A stretch of 7,067 nt of DNA from Alphaproteobacteria bacterium. GTDB taxonomy: Bacteria; Pseudomonadota; Alphaproteobacteria; Rhizobiales; Devosiaceae. Each line of letters starts with the position of its first letter. The stretch's first letter is position 1. The stretch lies in the NCBI GenBank assembly GCA_013152625.1, contig JAADFY010000067.1, positions 1 through 7,067 on the forward strand, written 5' to 3'. The notes beneath the pieces were generated by a model that saw only the letters and a list, made by a program, of their open reading frames with translations, was not told the origin of the DNA and made no database searches. Position numbers and translations under genes: made by a program. Shown in pieces: positions 1 to 5,190 of this stretch.

Positions 1-196
1 GCGCCGCCACGGGGAGGGGGGCGCCTGCTGCCGGCGGTACGGCCGCACTGTAGTGAACCGTTTCGGGGGCATGACTGCGGGTGATACGAACGCGAAAGTC
101 GTCTTTTTCGATTTCGATTTCAACGAGATTTTCCGCATTGAGCATTTCGGCAATGGCGCGGATAAATTCCTGGTCGATTTGCGAACCTTTAGTCAA
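1..196 (-). CDS. accB: Biotin carboxyl carrier protein of acetyl-CoA carboxylase, N-terminal half (partial, inverted)
   Basis: The minus strand reads an open frame of 65 codons that runs off the left edge. It begins TKGSQIDQEFIRAIAEML after a TTG start, continues through VEIEIEKDDFRVRITRS (about residues 25-41), and ends in a Pro/Ala-rich stretch, VPPAAGAPLPVAA. This is the usual N-terminal pattern of BCCP: a short helical segment, then an E-I-E-x-x-x-x-x-V-R-I-x-R strand motif, then a flexible Ala/Pro linker. BCCP carries biotin between the biotin carboxylase and carboxyltransferase subunits. The matching biotinyl domain is not downstream on this strand inside the window; it lies on the opposite strand at about 374-622. 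The two pieces add up to about 147 residues, close to a whole alphaproteobacterial BCCP, so they are probably halves of one gene. Identification is by motif and is strong; why the halves face apart is inference. Confidence 0.85.
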   Translation of the reverse strand, partial: MTKGSQIDQEFIRAIAEMLNAENLVEIEIEKDDFRVRITRSHAPETVHYSAAVPPAAGAPLPVAA

Positions 197-373
197 TTGT
201 GTGTCCCTTAAACTCAATGGCGTCGTGTGGCTTAAGATCGGTAACCTGAACGATCCTCCCGCAGATCGTCTGGCGGTCCTGCCGGACCGGGTTATCCGCC
301 TCCAAATTGCGGCTATTTTATTACCTGGACCACGGTGTGTGATTCAGGTTGGTCTCGTTGTGCCCTACTCGGT
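197..373 (-). other. Upstream region of accB, in inverted orientation, running into the rearrangement junction
   Basis: Read on the minus strand, this is the DNA that precedes the accB start. It has stops in all frames, and I recognise no coding sequence. A 6-bp perfect stem with a 4-base loop (274-279 with 284-289, CGGTCC/GGACCG) sits in the leader without a following T-run. I see no clear -35/-10 pair. The junction with plus-strand accB sequence must lie at or just before position 374, where homology to the BCCP linker and biotinyl domain begins; its exact base cannot be fixed by eye. Confidence 0.5.
204..209 (-). promoter_or_regulatory. Ribosome binding site fixing a TTG start of accB
   Basis: On the minus strand AAGGGA lies 7 bases before a TTG codon (194-196). 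No ATG or GTG in this frame nearby gives the BCCP N-terminus, and this spacing is ideal, so TTG is the likely start. Confidence 0.6.
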
Positions 374-622
374 GATCTGGCGTCCAATCCGGGCACGCTG
401 ACCTGCCCCATGGTGGGCACCGCCTACCGCAAGCCCGACCCCAATGCTGCGGCGTTTGTCGAGGTGGGCACCCGGGTTACCGAGGGGCAGACCGTTCTGA
501 TCATCGAAGCCATGAAAACCATGAACCAGATTCCTGCCCACCGGGCCGGTACAATCAAGTCCATATTTTTTGAAGATTCCCAGCCCGTCGAATATGGCGA
601 GCCGCTGGTTCTGATCGAATAG
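335..622 (+). CDS. accB: Biotin carboxyl carrier protein, C-terminal biotinyl domain (5' truncated by the rearrangement)
   Basis: The frame contains the complete biotinyl (lipoyl-like) domain. PMVGTAYRKP is the entry strand, VGTRVTEGQT follows, and EAMKTMN holds the lysine that biotin protein ligase modifies (AAA at 515-517). The end, QPVEYGEPLVLIE, is the standard BCCP C-terminus. Homology starts near base 374 (DLASNPGTLT, linker). Codons 335-373 look unlike BCCP and probably belong to the other side of the junction. The ATG at 335 is the only nearby start and has no good ribosome binding site, so this start is formal rather than real. The N-terminal half lies on the minus strand at 1-196. 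The stop is 12 bases before the accC start, the usual accBC operon spacing. A lone biotinyl domain could still accept biotin, but the N-terminal segment needed for a normal BCCP is missing here. Confidence 0.88.
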   Translation: MCDSGWSRCALLGDLASNPGTLTCPMVGTAYRKPDPNAAAFVEVGTRVTEGQTVLIIEAMKTMNQIPAHRAGTIKSIFFEDSQPVEYGEPLVLIE

Positions 623-634
623 GCCGGGCAATCG

Positions 635-1981
635 ATGTTCTCAAAGGTCCTCATTGCCAATCGCGGGGAAATTGCCCTACGGATTTTGCGCGCCTGCAAG
701 GAACTGGGCATTCAGACCGTGGCGGTCCACTCCAGCGCCGATGCCGACGCCATGCATGTGCGGCTGGCCGACGAAAGCGTGTGTATCGGGCCGCCCGCCG
801 CGCTGGATTCCTATCTCAATATTCCCTCGATCATGGCGGCTTGCGAAATCACCGGCGCCGATGCCGTGCATCCCGGATATGGCTTCCTGTCGGAGAACGC
901 CCGCTTTGCCCGCATTCTGGACGAGCACAAGATTGCCTTTATCGGTCCGTCGGCGGCCCATATCGAAATGATGGGCGACAAGATCGAGGCCAAACGCACC
1001 GCGCGCAAGCTTGGCATTCCATGTGTGCCGGGCTCGGCCGGGGCCGTCAACACACAAGCTGAAGCCCTTGGTGCTGCAAGGGAAATCGGGTTTCCTGTGC
1101 TGGTCAAGGCCGCGTCCGGCGGCGGCGGGCGGGGCATGAAAGTGGCCCTGAATGAGGGTGAACTGGCCGTGGCCTGGTCCACCGCACGCACCGAGGCCAA
1201 AGCGGCATTTGGTGACGATGCGGTCTATCTGGAAAAATATCTCGGCAAGCCGCGCCATATTGAAGTGCAGGTTCTCGGGGATGGCCGGGGCAATGCGGTT
1301 CACATCGGCACCAGGGATTGCTCCCTGCAGCGCCGTCACCAAAAATTGTGGGAGGAGGCCAACGCCCCCTCGATCACCGCCGCCGAGCGCGACCGGATTG
1401 GCGAAGTGTGTGCCAAGGCCACCCGGGACATGAAATATTCCGGGGCCGGCACGGTGGAATTTTTGTATGAAGACGGCGAATTTTATTTCATCGAAATGAA
1501 CACACGGCTACAGGTGGAACATCCGGTCACCGAGCGCATTACCAATATCGATATTGTCTATGAGCAGATCCGGGTGGCAGCGGGTGAAAAACTAAGTCTG
1601 GTGCAGAACGAAATCCAGTTCTGGGGCCACGCCATTGAAGTGCGCATCAATGCCGAAGATCCGGTTGATTTCACGCCGTCCCCGGGCACAATTACCTATT
1701 ACCATCCCGCTGGCGGCGTCGGCGTCCGCATAGATAGCGGCATTTACCAAGGATATAAGGTGCCCCCCTATTACGACAGCCTGATCGGCAAGCTGATCGT
1801 TCACGGGCGGAACCGTGCGGAATGTCTGCAACGGTTGCGTCGGGCCCTGGATGAATTCGTGGTTGACGGGATCAAGACCACCCTGCCCCTGTTCCGGCGC
1901 CTGGCCGACGAGCCTGACATTATATCCGGTGACTACAACATTCACTGGCTGGAAGCTTATCTGGCGGGCACCAAAAAATAG
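635..1981 (+). CDS. accC: Acetyl-CoA carboxylase, biotin carboxylase subunit
   Basis: The 448-residue protein carboxylates the biotin on BCCP using ATP and bicarbonate, the first half-reaction of malonyl-CoA synthesis in the cytoplasm. It aligns along its whole length with the E. coli enzyme (449 residues). The N-terminal Rossmann-like domain opens with KVLIANRGEIALRILRA. The ATP-grasp domain has K116 (GDK), K158, the glycine loop SGGGGRG (161-167), E200-K201, H208 and K237. Metal and catalytic residues are E275, E287, N289 and R291 (IEMNTR), E295 (QVEHP) and R337 (EVRINAE). Every expected active-site residue is present and the length is normal. The start MFSKVLIANRGE matches the family exactly. 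It follows accB by 12 bases and should be co-transcribed with it. If the accB rearrangement at 1-373 is real, the normal promoter would point away from this gene. Confidence 0.98.
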   Translation: MFSKVLIANRGEIALRILRACKELGIQTVAVHSSADADAMHVRLADESVCIGPPAALDSYLNIPSIMAACEITGADAVHPGYGFLSENARFARILDEHKIAFIGPSAAHIEMMGDKIEAKRTARKLGIPCVPGSAGAVNTQAEALGAAREIGFPVLVKAASGGGGRGMKVALNEGELAVAWSTARTEAKAAFGDDAVYLEKYLGKPRHIEVQVLGDGRGNAVHIGTRDCSLQRRHQKLWEEANAPSITAAERDRIGEVCAKATRDMKYSGAGTVEFLYEDGEFYFIEMNTRLQVEHPVTERITNIDIVYEQIRVAAGEKLSLVQNEIQFWGHAIEVRINAEDPVDFTPSPGTITYYHPAGGVGVRIDSGIYQGYKVPPYYDSLIGKLIVHGRNRAECLQRLRRALDEFVVDGIKTTLPLFRRLADEPDIISGDYNIHWLEAYLAGTKK

Positions 1982-2048
1982 GCCCTTGCGAATTGACGGT
2001 TTTCGGGCCGGCACGAAGCGCCGCCGCGACCAAAGGCGTGTGGAATTC

Positions 2049-2690
2049 ATGCACAACGATACCGATCCGTTTGAACTGGCGCTGACCCCCGAACTGATCC
2101 TGCGGGCCTATGAATTTGGCGTTTTTCCAATGGCGGAAAGCGCCGCGTCAAGCGAACTGTTCTGGGTGGACCCCGAAGTTCGCGGCATTTTACCCCTGGA
2201 TGGGTTGCATGTTTCGCGCTCGCTGAAAAAAACCATTCAGTCCGGAAAATTTCAATGGACCGTTGACCGGGCATTCGAGGATGTGATGGCGGCGTGCGCC
2301 AAACCGGCGGCGGGCCGGGCCGAGACCTGGATCAACGCCGATATTTTGCACCTGTATGCCCGGCTGCACCAAAGCGGGCATGCCCATTCGGTGGAGGTGT
2401 GGGCGGATGGCGAACTGGCGGGCGGGCTTTATGGCCTGGCCATTGGCGGGGCGTTCTTTGGCGAAAGCATGTTTCACACCCGGACCGACGCCTCCAAGGT
2501 GGCGCTGGTCCATCTGGTGTCCCGGCTGAACGCAGGTGGGTTTGGTCTGCTCGACATGCAGTTTTTGACCGATCATTTGAAGTCTTTGGGCGGAATTGAA
2601 ATCCCCCGTGCCGAATACCGGCAACGGCTGGCCGCCGCGCTCGAACTGCAGCCCGAATTTTCACCCCCGGAACAGGGTTCCCGGACCTGA
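2049..2690 (+). CDS. aat: Leucyl/phenylalanyl-tRNA--protein transferase
   Basis: The 213-residue enzyme transfers Leu or Phe from aminoacyl-tRNA to proteins with N-terminal Arg or Lys, marking them for ClpS/ClpAP degradation (the N-end rule). Family landmarks run in order: LILRAYEFGVFPMAE (16-30), FWVDPEVRGILPLDGLHVSR (38-57), AETWINADI (91-99), HAHSVEVW (111-118), GGLYGLAIGGAFFGESMF (125-142), DASKVALVHLV (147-157), LLDMQFLTDHL (167-177) and EIPRAEY (184-190). The length is slightly below that of E. coli Aat (234 residues), as is usual in Alphaproteobacteria. The ATG at 2049 is chosen because the upstream part of the same frame lies inside accC and has no Aat similarity. A weak GGA lies 4 bases before it. 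It lies 67 bases after accC on the same strand, a common alphaproteobacterial pairing, and is convergent with the next gene. Confidence 0.96.
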   Translation: MHNDTDPFELALTPELILRAYEFGVFPMAESAASSELFWVDPEVRGILPLDGLHVSRSLKKTIQSGKFQWTVDRAFEDVMAACAKPAAGRAETWINADILHLYARLHQSGHAHSVEVWADGELAGGLYGLAIGGAFFGESMFHTRTDASKVALVHLVSRLNAGGFGLLDMQFLTDHLKSLGGIEIPRAEYRQRLAAALELQPEFSPPEQGSRT

Positions 2691-2695
2691 AAGGT

Positions 2696-3199
2696 TCAGC
2701 GGCTGTCCGGTGGCGGCACATCGGACACGGTCTTGCAGGTGACCAGCCACACATCATAAACCGCGTTGTCGATGGCGTTAAGGGCCGGGCTGTCGGCAAA
2801 CATCCAGCCGGTAAAAATTCGTTTCAAGGTCTGCTGGAGCGAGACCTGATCCACCTCGATAAAACTGGAGGTGCGCTGGACCTGATCGGGCGGGCGCGTA
2901 TAGCACACCCGGGGGGTAATCTGCAGGGCACCGAATTGCACCGTTTCATCAATATAGACGTCGAAGGTGGTGATTCTGCCGGTGATCTTGTCGAGACCGG
3001 AAAATACCGCCACCGGATTGGATAAAGACTGTGCCCAGGCTGGCGCCACCGCCAGCCCCATGCCAGGAATTATGCCAAAAATTATGCCAAGAAACAAACC
3101 AACCGATACCCCGCGCAACTGTTTTGCCGGAGTATTCGGCGCGAGATTTCTGATCACCCGACAAATCTTTCCGGCGATGGCGCACACCAATTTCTGCAT
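2696..3199 (-). CDS. DUF2155 family exported protein of unknown function
   Basis: The protein has 167 residues with a signal peptide. The hydrophobic core VSVGLFLGIIFGIIPGMG (31-48) is followed by a probable signal peptidase site, AWA|QS (54-58). The mature part carries the DUF2155 signature: NPVAVFSGLDKITGRITTFD (61-80), QFGALQITPRVCYTRPP (88-104), FIEVD (113-117), KRIFTGWMFADSPALNAI (126-143) and VYDVWLVTCK (148-157). The two mature-part cysteines, C99 and C155, could form a disulfide in the periplasm. The ATG at 3199 has a GGAG 10 bases upstream, but it gives an unusually long, basic n-region of about 30 residues. A TTG at codon 28 would give a conventional signal peptide but has no good ribosome binding site. 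The gene sits 55 bases downstream of the NDUFA12-like gene, probably in one transcript. The family's function is unknown to me. Confidence 0.85.
   Translation of the reverse strand: MQKLVCAIAGKICRVIRNLAPNTPAKQLRGVSVGLFLGIIFGIIPGMGLAVAPAWAQSLSNPVAVFSGLDKITGRITTFDVYIDETVQFGALQITPRVCYTRPPDQVQRTSSFIEVDQVSLQQTLKRIFTGWMFADSPALNAIDNAVYDVWLVTCKTVSDVPPPDSR
3060..3095 (-). repeat. 12-bp tandem repeat, three copies, in the signal-peptide core of the DUF2155 gene
   Basis: On the plus strand three 12-base units follow each other: ATGCCAGGAATT, ATGCCAAAAATT and ATGCCAAGAAAC. In the coding frame on the minus strand they give a tetrapeptide-like rhythm, LGII-FGII-PGMG, in the hydrophobic core. The units differ at 1-4 positions, so this is an old or selected repeat rather than a fresh slippage product. 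Confidence 0.6.
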
Positions 3200-3254
3200 T
3201 CGCGACGAACTCCGCAACACCGCGTCCGGCCAGCACCCGGATCGAAAAACTAAA

Positions 3255-3638
3255 CTAACCCGGCGTCCAGGCGTCGTAATCACCACTGACTTTTTGCCGC
3301 TTGCCCTCGTTCAGCAATGAGCCCTTTGGCCGATAAGCGCCGGCGGTACCGGTCAGATTTTGCTTATGGGGAAGCTGCCAGGGTTTCGGCTGGTAATTTT
3401 CGTCCACCGGCGCAGTGTCGGTACGATAATGCATCCATCCATGCCAACCGGGCGGAATAGCGGAGGGCTCGGCCGGCCCGTTATACAATACCCACCGCTT
3501 CCGGCCCTTGCGGGCCTTGAAATACCGGTTTCCAGCATCGTCCTTGCCGACAAAAACACCGCCAAGAGCCGTTGCCAGCCGGGTGCCCATGGTCTGGCCG
3601 TGCCACCAGATGAACAATTCCGCAAACAGTTGTTTCAT
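3255..3638 (-). CDS. NADH:ubiquinone oxidoreductase 17.2 kDa accessory subunit (NDUFA12 family)
   Basis: The 127-residue protein belongs to the NDUFA12/B17.2 family, an accessory subunit of respiratory complex I on its peripheral arm, found in mitochondria and Alphaproteobacteria. Signature segments are LFIWWHGQTMGTRL (8-21), GVFVGKDDAGNRYF (27-40), RKRWVLYNGPAEPSAIPPGW (46-65), HGWMHYRTD (66-74), KPWQLPHKQNLTGTAGAYRP (85-104) and the C-terminal SGDYDAWTPG (118-127). The ATG at 3638 gives MKQLFAELFIWW, the normal family N-terminus; the frame stays open upstream without family similarity. A purine-rich GAGAAAG lies 8 bases before the start, a modest ribosome binding site. The DUF2155 gene follows after 55 bases on the same strand; this pairing recurs in Alphaproteobacteria. 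There is no sign of truncation. Confidence 0.93.
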   Translation of the reverse strand: MKQLFAELFIWWHGQTMGTRLATALGGVFVGKDDAGNRYFKARKGRKRWVLYNGPAEPSAIPPGWHGWMHYRTDTAPVDENYQPKPWQLPHKQNLTGTAGAYRPKGSLLNEGKRQKVSGDYDAWTPG

Positions 3639-3665
3639 ATCCGGCTTTCTCGGTCTGGTGTCGGG

Positions 3666-3679
3666 CTGGCAGGGGCCAG
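3666..3679. repeat. Short perfect hairpin upstream of the NDUFA12-like gene
   Basis: CTGGC, AGGG, GCCAG form a 5-bp stem with a 4-base loop, 28 bases before the NDUFA12-like start as read on the minus strand. It may lie in the 5' leader. The rest of the 230-base gap (3639-3868) shows no gene; open frames there are not protein-like. Confidence 0.3.
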
Positions 3680-3811
3680 TTCCCGGCGCTCGTGGTGTCC
3701 AGGCAGGCCGCATCAGCGCAGCGATCGTTACGCGCACCGGCCACAGCATGCCTTGCGCCGGTTTGGCTGTAACACCTTGTGGGGTGCTCTGCCAGCCCCC
3801 GATGATGTGGC

Positions 3812-3844
3812 AAAAAGAAAAATGGCGGCAAACCGGTGCCCGCC
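3812..3844 (-). terminator. Probable intrinsic terminator of the receiver-domain gene
   Basis: On the minus strand, 24 bases after the TGA at 3869-3871, GGCGG (3844-3840) pairs with CCGCC (3828-3824) around an 11-base loop, followed at once by ATTTTTCTTTTT (3823-3812). A second perfect 6-bp stem, GGTGCC/GGCACC (3835-3840 with 3845-3850), overlaps and excludes the first, so the two folds compete. Confidence 0.6.
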
Positions 3845-3868
3845 GGCACCATCATGGGGCGTCAGCGT

Positions 3869-4474
3869 TCAGTATATGGAGGAATTCAGGATCCGGTCCA
3901 CATCGCTTTGAATTTCACTCATGACCGCAATCTGTTCAGCCTGGAACTTGCGGGCCGCCCGCATGCGTCGCCGCCGTTCCTGATCCGCTTCGAGTTGCTC
4001 GCGCACATGGGCCACCTGATAGCGTTCCCCCACAAGTTCCATACTTTGCGACTGCCTGAGCGCCCAGTTTAAGTGACCGCGCAGAATATCGGGGGAAATG
4101 GGTTTGACCAGAACCGCGTTGGCGCCCAGGGTCAGCGCCTTTTCAACAGCGGTTTCCCAGGCCTCGCGCATAACGACAATTATTGGCACCAGACACACCG
4201 GATACATGCGCTGGTGTCGCAACAGGGTGAGAAACTGGGCGCCATCAAACGGCTGGCAGTTCCAGTCAATGACAATGGCGGAGGGCGGGTCGCTCAGTAT
4301 TTCCTGGGCCGCCTGATCGGAGTCGGCAAATACCCGCAACGACCGCATGCCGATGCCCGAAAACATCGAGCGCATGAGCGTTTGCATGTGCTTTGTGGGC
4401 TCAACCAGCACCACCGAACAGCATTGTGCGGTTTTGGGTGGTTCGTCTTCTGCCCCCACTTCGCCCGTCACCAC
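3869..4474 (-). CDS. Single-domain response-regulator-like protein with a degenerate receiver and helical tail
   Basis: The 201-residue protein has a CheY-like receiver (about 18-140) and a highly charged, probably coiled-coil C-terminus (about 143-198). It has no DNA-binding or enzyme output domain. Receiver strands are readable: CSVVLVEPTKHM (19-30), AIVIDWNCQPFDG (66-78) with the phosphoacceptor candidate D70, PIIVVMREA (97-105), and AVLVKPIS (120-127) with conserved K124. Two canonical features are altered. The acidic pocket after strand 1 is a single E25 (VEP instead of a DD or ED pair), and the switch Thr/Ser after strand 4 is M102. Phosphorylation may therefore be weak or absent, or the protein may work as a docking module. 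The start is GTG at 4474 (a second GTG is the next codon), with AAGGGGGG 7 bases upstream. The upstream codons back to a TAA at 4544-4546 contain no start. A terminator lies downstream, so it is probably monocistronic. No partner kinase is in the window. Confidence 0.8.
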   Translation of the reverse strand: MVTGEVGAEDEPPKTAQCCSVVLVEPTKHMQTLMRSMFSGIGMRSLRVFADSDQAAQEILSDPPSAIVIDWNCQPFDGAQFLTLLRHQRMYPVCLVPIIVVMREAWETAVEKALTLGANAVLVKPISPDILRGHLNWALRQSQSMELVGERYQVAHVREQLEADQERRRRMRAARKFQAEQIAVMSEIQSDVDRILNSSIY

Positions 4475-4481
4475 GCGTCCG

Positions 4482-4492
4482 CCCCCCTTTTT
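4482..4492 (-). promoter_or_regulatory. Ribosome binding site supporting a GTG start of the receiver-domain gene
   Basis: The minus strand reads AAAAAGGGGGG, ending 7 bases before GTG at 4474. No ATG exists upstream in this frame before the stop at 4544-4546, so this site decides the start. Confidence 0.55.
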
Positions 4493-4543
4493 GCCCGATC
4501 CGGTCGGTTTTTTCGGTGTTGCCGGGGCCCGCCGATACGGGCT

Positions 4544-4816
4544 TTATAAAAATTCCGACCGGGCCGAAAAAGTGTACCTGCCCGGAGGGTGAAATATACC
4601 CCCTTGACACATCAGCGAACAGATCGGTGGGTGCCGGTTGGCGCGAATGCGGACAGGCCCGTTAACCGCCGTCGGCGGCACCCACGTAAAAACACCAAAG
4701 GCCAGAACCAAAGCGTTGATCGGGAATTCGGCTTCACACAGGGCGTAGCCGGCACCGTTCCGAGTGTTGCCCGACCGGAGAGAAATCAGGCAAAATCGCG
4801 AATCAATTTTTTTCAA
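4544..4816 (-). CDS. Weak candidate small ORF upstream of the receiver-domain gene
   Basis: Ninety codons start at TTG (4814-4816), with AAGGA 6 bases upstream. I do not recognise the protein. It starts LKKIDSRFCLISLRSG and has one hydrophobic stretch (INALVLAFGVFTWVPP, about 33-48), with no domain motif. It is in the same frame as the receiver-domain gene and is separated from it by one TAA and 23 sense codons rich in Pro, Lys and Gly. The 10-bp inverted repeat at 4627-4685 lies inside it. It could be a real small gene, the remains of a longer 5' end of the next gene, or chance. The ribosome binding site is its best support. Confidence 0.2.
   Translation of the reverse strand: MKKIDSRFCLISLRSGNTRNGAGYALCEAEFPINALVLAFGVFTWVPPTAVNGPVRIRANRHPPICSLMCQGGIFHPPGRYTFSARSEFL
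4627..4685. repeat. Perfect 10-bp inverted repeat with a structured spacer
   Basis: GTGGGTGCCG (4627-4636) is matched by CGGCACCCAC (4676-4685) across 39 bases. Inside, CGGTT (4635-4639) can pair with AACCG (4664-4668), giving a stacked or alternative fold that shares two bases with the outer stem. Neither strand has a T-run after it, so it is not an intrinsic terminator. It could be a structured leader, a small RNA element or a protein-binding dyad. Confidence 0.5.
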
Positions 4817-4851
4817 TTCATTTCCTTTTAAGGACTTTGGGAGTACACTAC

Positions 4852-4914
4852 ATGTGCCGTATGACGGGGGTGAGGACCACTAGGGGTAGACGAATTGGCA
4901 ATAATTGCTGTTGA
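4852..4914 (+). CDS. Candidate 20-residue small ORF ending in two cysteines
   Basis: ATG at 4852 follows GGGAG (4839-4843) by 8 bases, one of the best ribosome binding sites in the window. The product starts MCRMTG, has a basic centre (RTTRGRRIG) and ends NNCC before TGA. Of 20 residues 3 are cysteine and 5 arginine. The tandem Cys codons at the very end recall regulatory leader peptides in which the ribosome's speed at Cys codons is sensed, but no cysteine gene follows; the next recognised gene is nrdJ, about 500 bases away. A hairpin (4930-4958) lies 15 bases after its stop. It may be a leader peptide, a tiny protein or chance. No family is recognised. Confidence 0.3.
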   Translation: MCRMTGVRTTRGRRIGNNCC

Positions 4915-5001
4915 CCAAAATTTTGAATCGGGACACGATTTGCAACGTTGCGTGCCCCATTTACGCCGCAGCTTTGCCGCATTTCGCCACCTGTCCGGCG
5001 C

Positions 5002-5064
5002 TTGGTCGGCGGAGCCCGGGATTTGGTCGGCGGAGCTTGGGATTTGGTCGACGGAGCCCGGGAT
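5002..5064. repeat. 21-bp tandem repeat, three copies
   Basis: Three 21-base units start at 5002, 5023 and 5044, each beginning TTGGTCGGCGGAGC or a near variant. Unit 2 differs from unit 1 at two positions (CC to TT in GAGCCCGG) and unit 3 at one (GGCGG to GACGG). A partial fourth copy decays after 5065 (CTGG...). The period is a multiple of three and no unit contains a stop in several frames, so translation would give a 7-residue repeat, but no convincing gene covers it. Confidence 0.85.
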
Positions 5065-5190
5065 CTGGCAGGCCGTTTGTTCGGCCAGTGTATATTCGCG
5101 TACCCCCCGCGTTAAGAACAAAGGGCGCCTCCGGGGGGCGCTGAGACGAAAAATCGGTCTGGCGGCGCATGTTTGCCGGCAACCGGATCG

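Noticed and set aside
81..401. Plus-strand open frame of 106 codons at the left end
   Set aside because: It is the antisense shadow of the accB N-terminus and its leader; the minus strand gives a clear BCCP sequence.
1981..2009. Weak hairpin GGCCC/GGGCC between accC and aat as a terminator
   Set aside because: 5-bp stem with a 19-base loop and no T-run; accC and aat probably stay on one transcript.
3481..3855. Minus-strand open frame of 124 codons overlapping the NDUFA12 gene
   Set aside because: It overlaps the NDUFA12-like gene in another frame and shows no protein-family pattern.
4604..4632. Sigma-70 promoter from TTGACA at 4604-4609
   Set aside because: No acceptable -10 element at 16-18 bases; the position is GTGGGT-like.
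5106..5160. Intrinsic terminator from GCGCC/GGCGC with T-rich minus-strand flank (about 5124-5145)
   Set aside because: The T-run is broken (CTTTGTTCTT), and no minus-strand gene upstream would use it.
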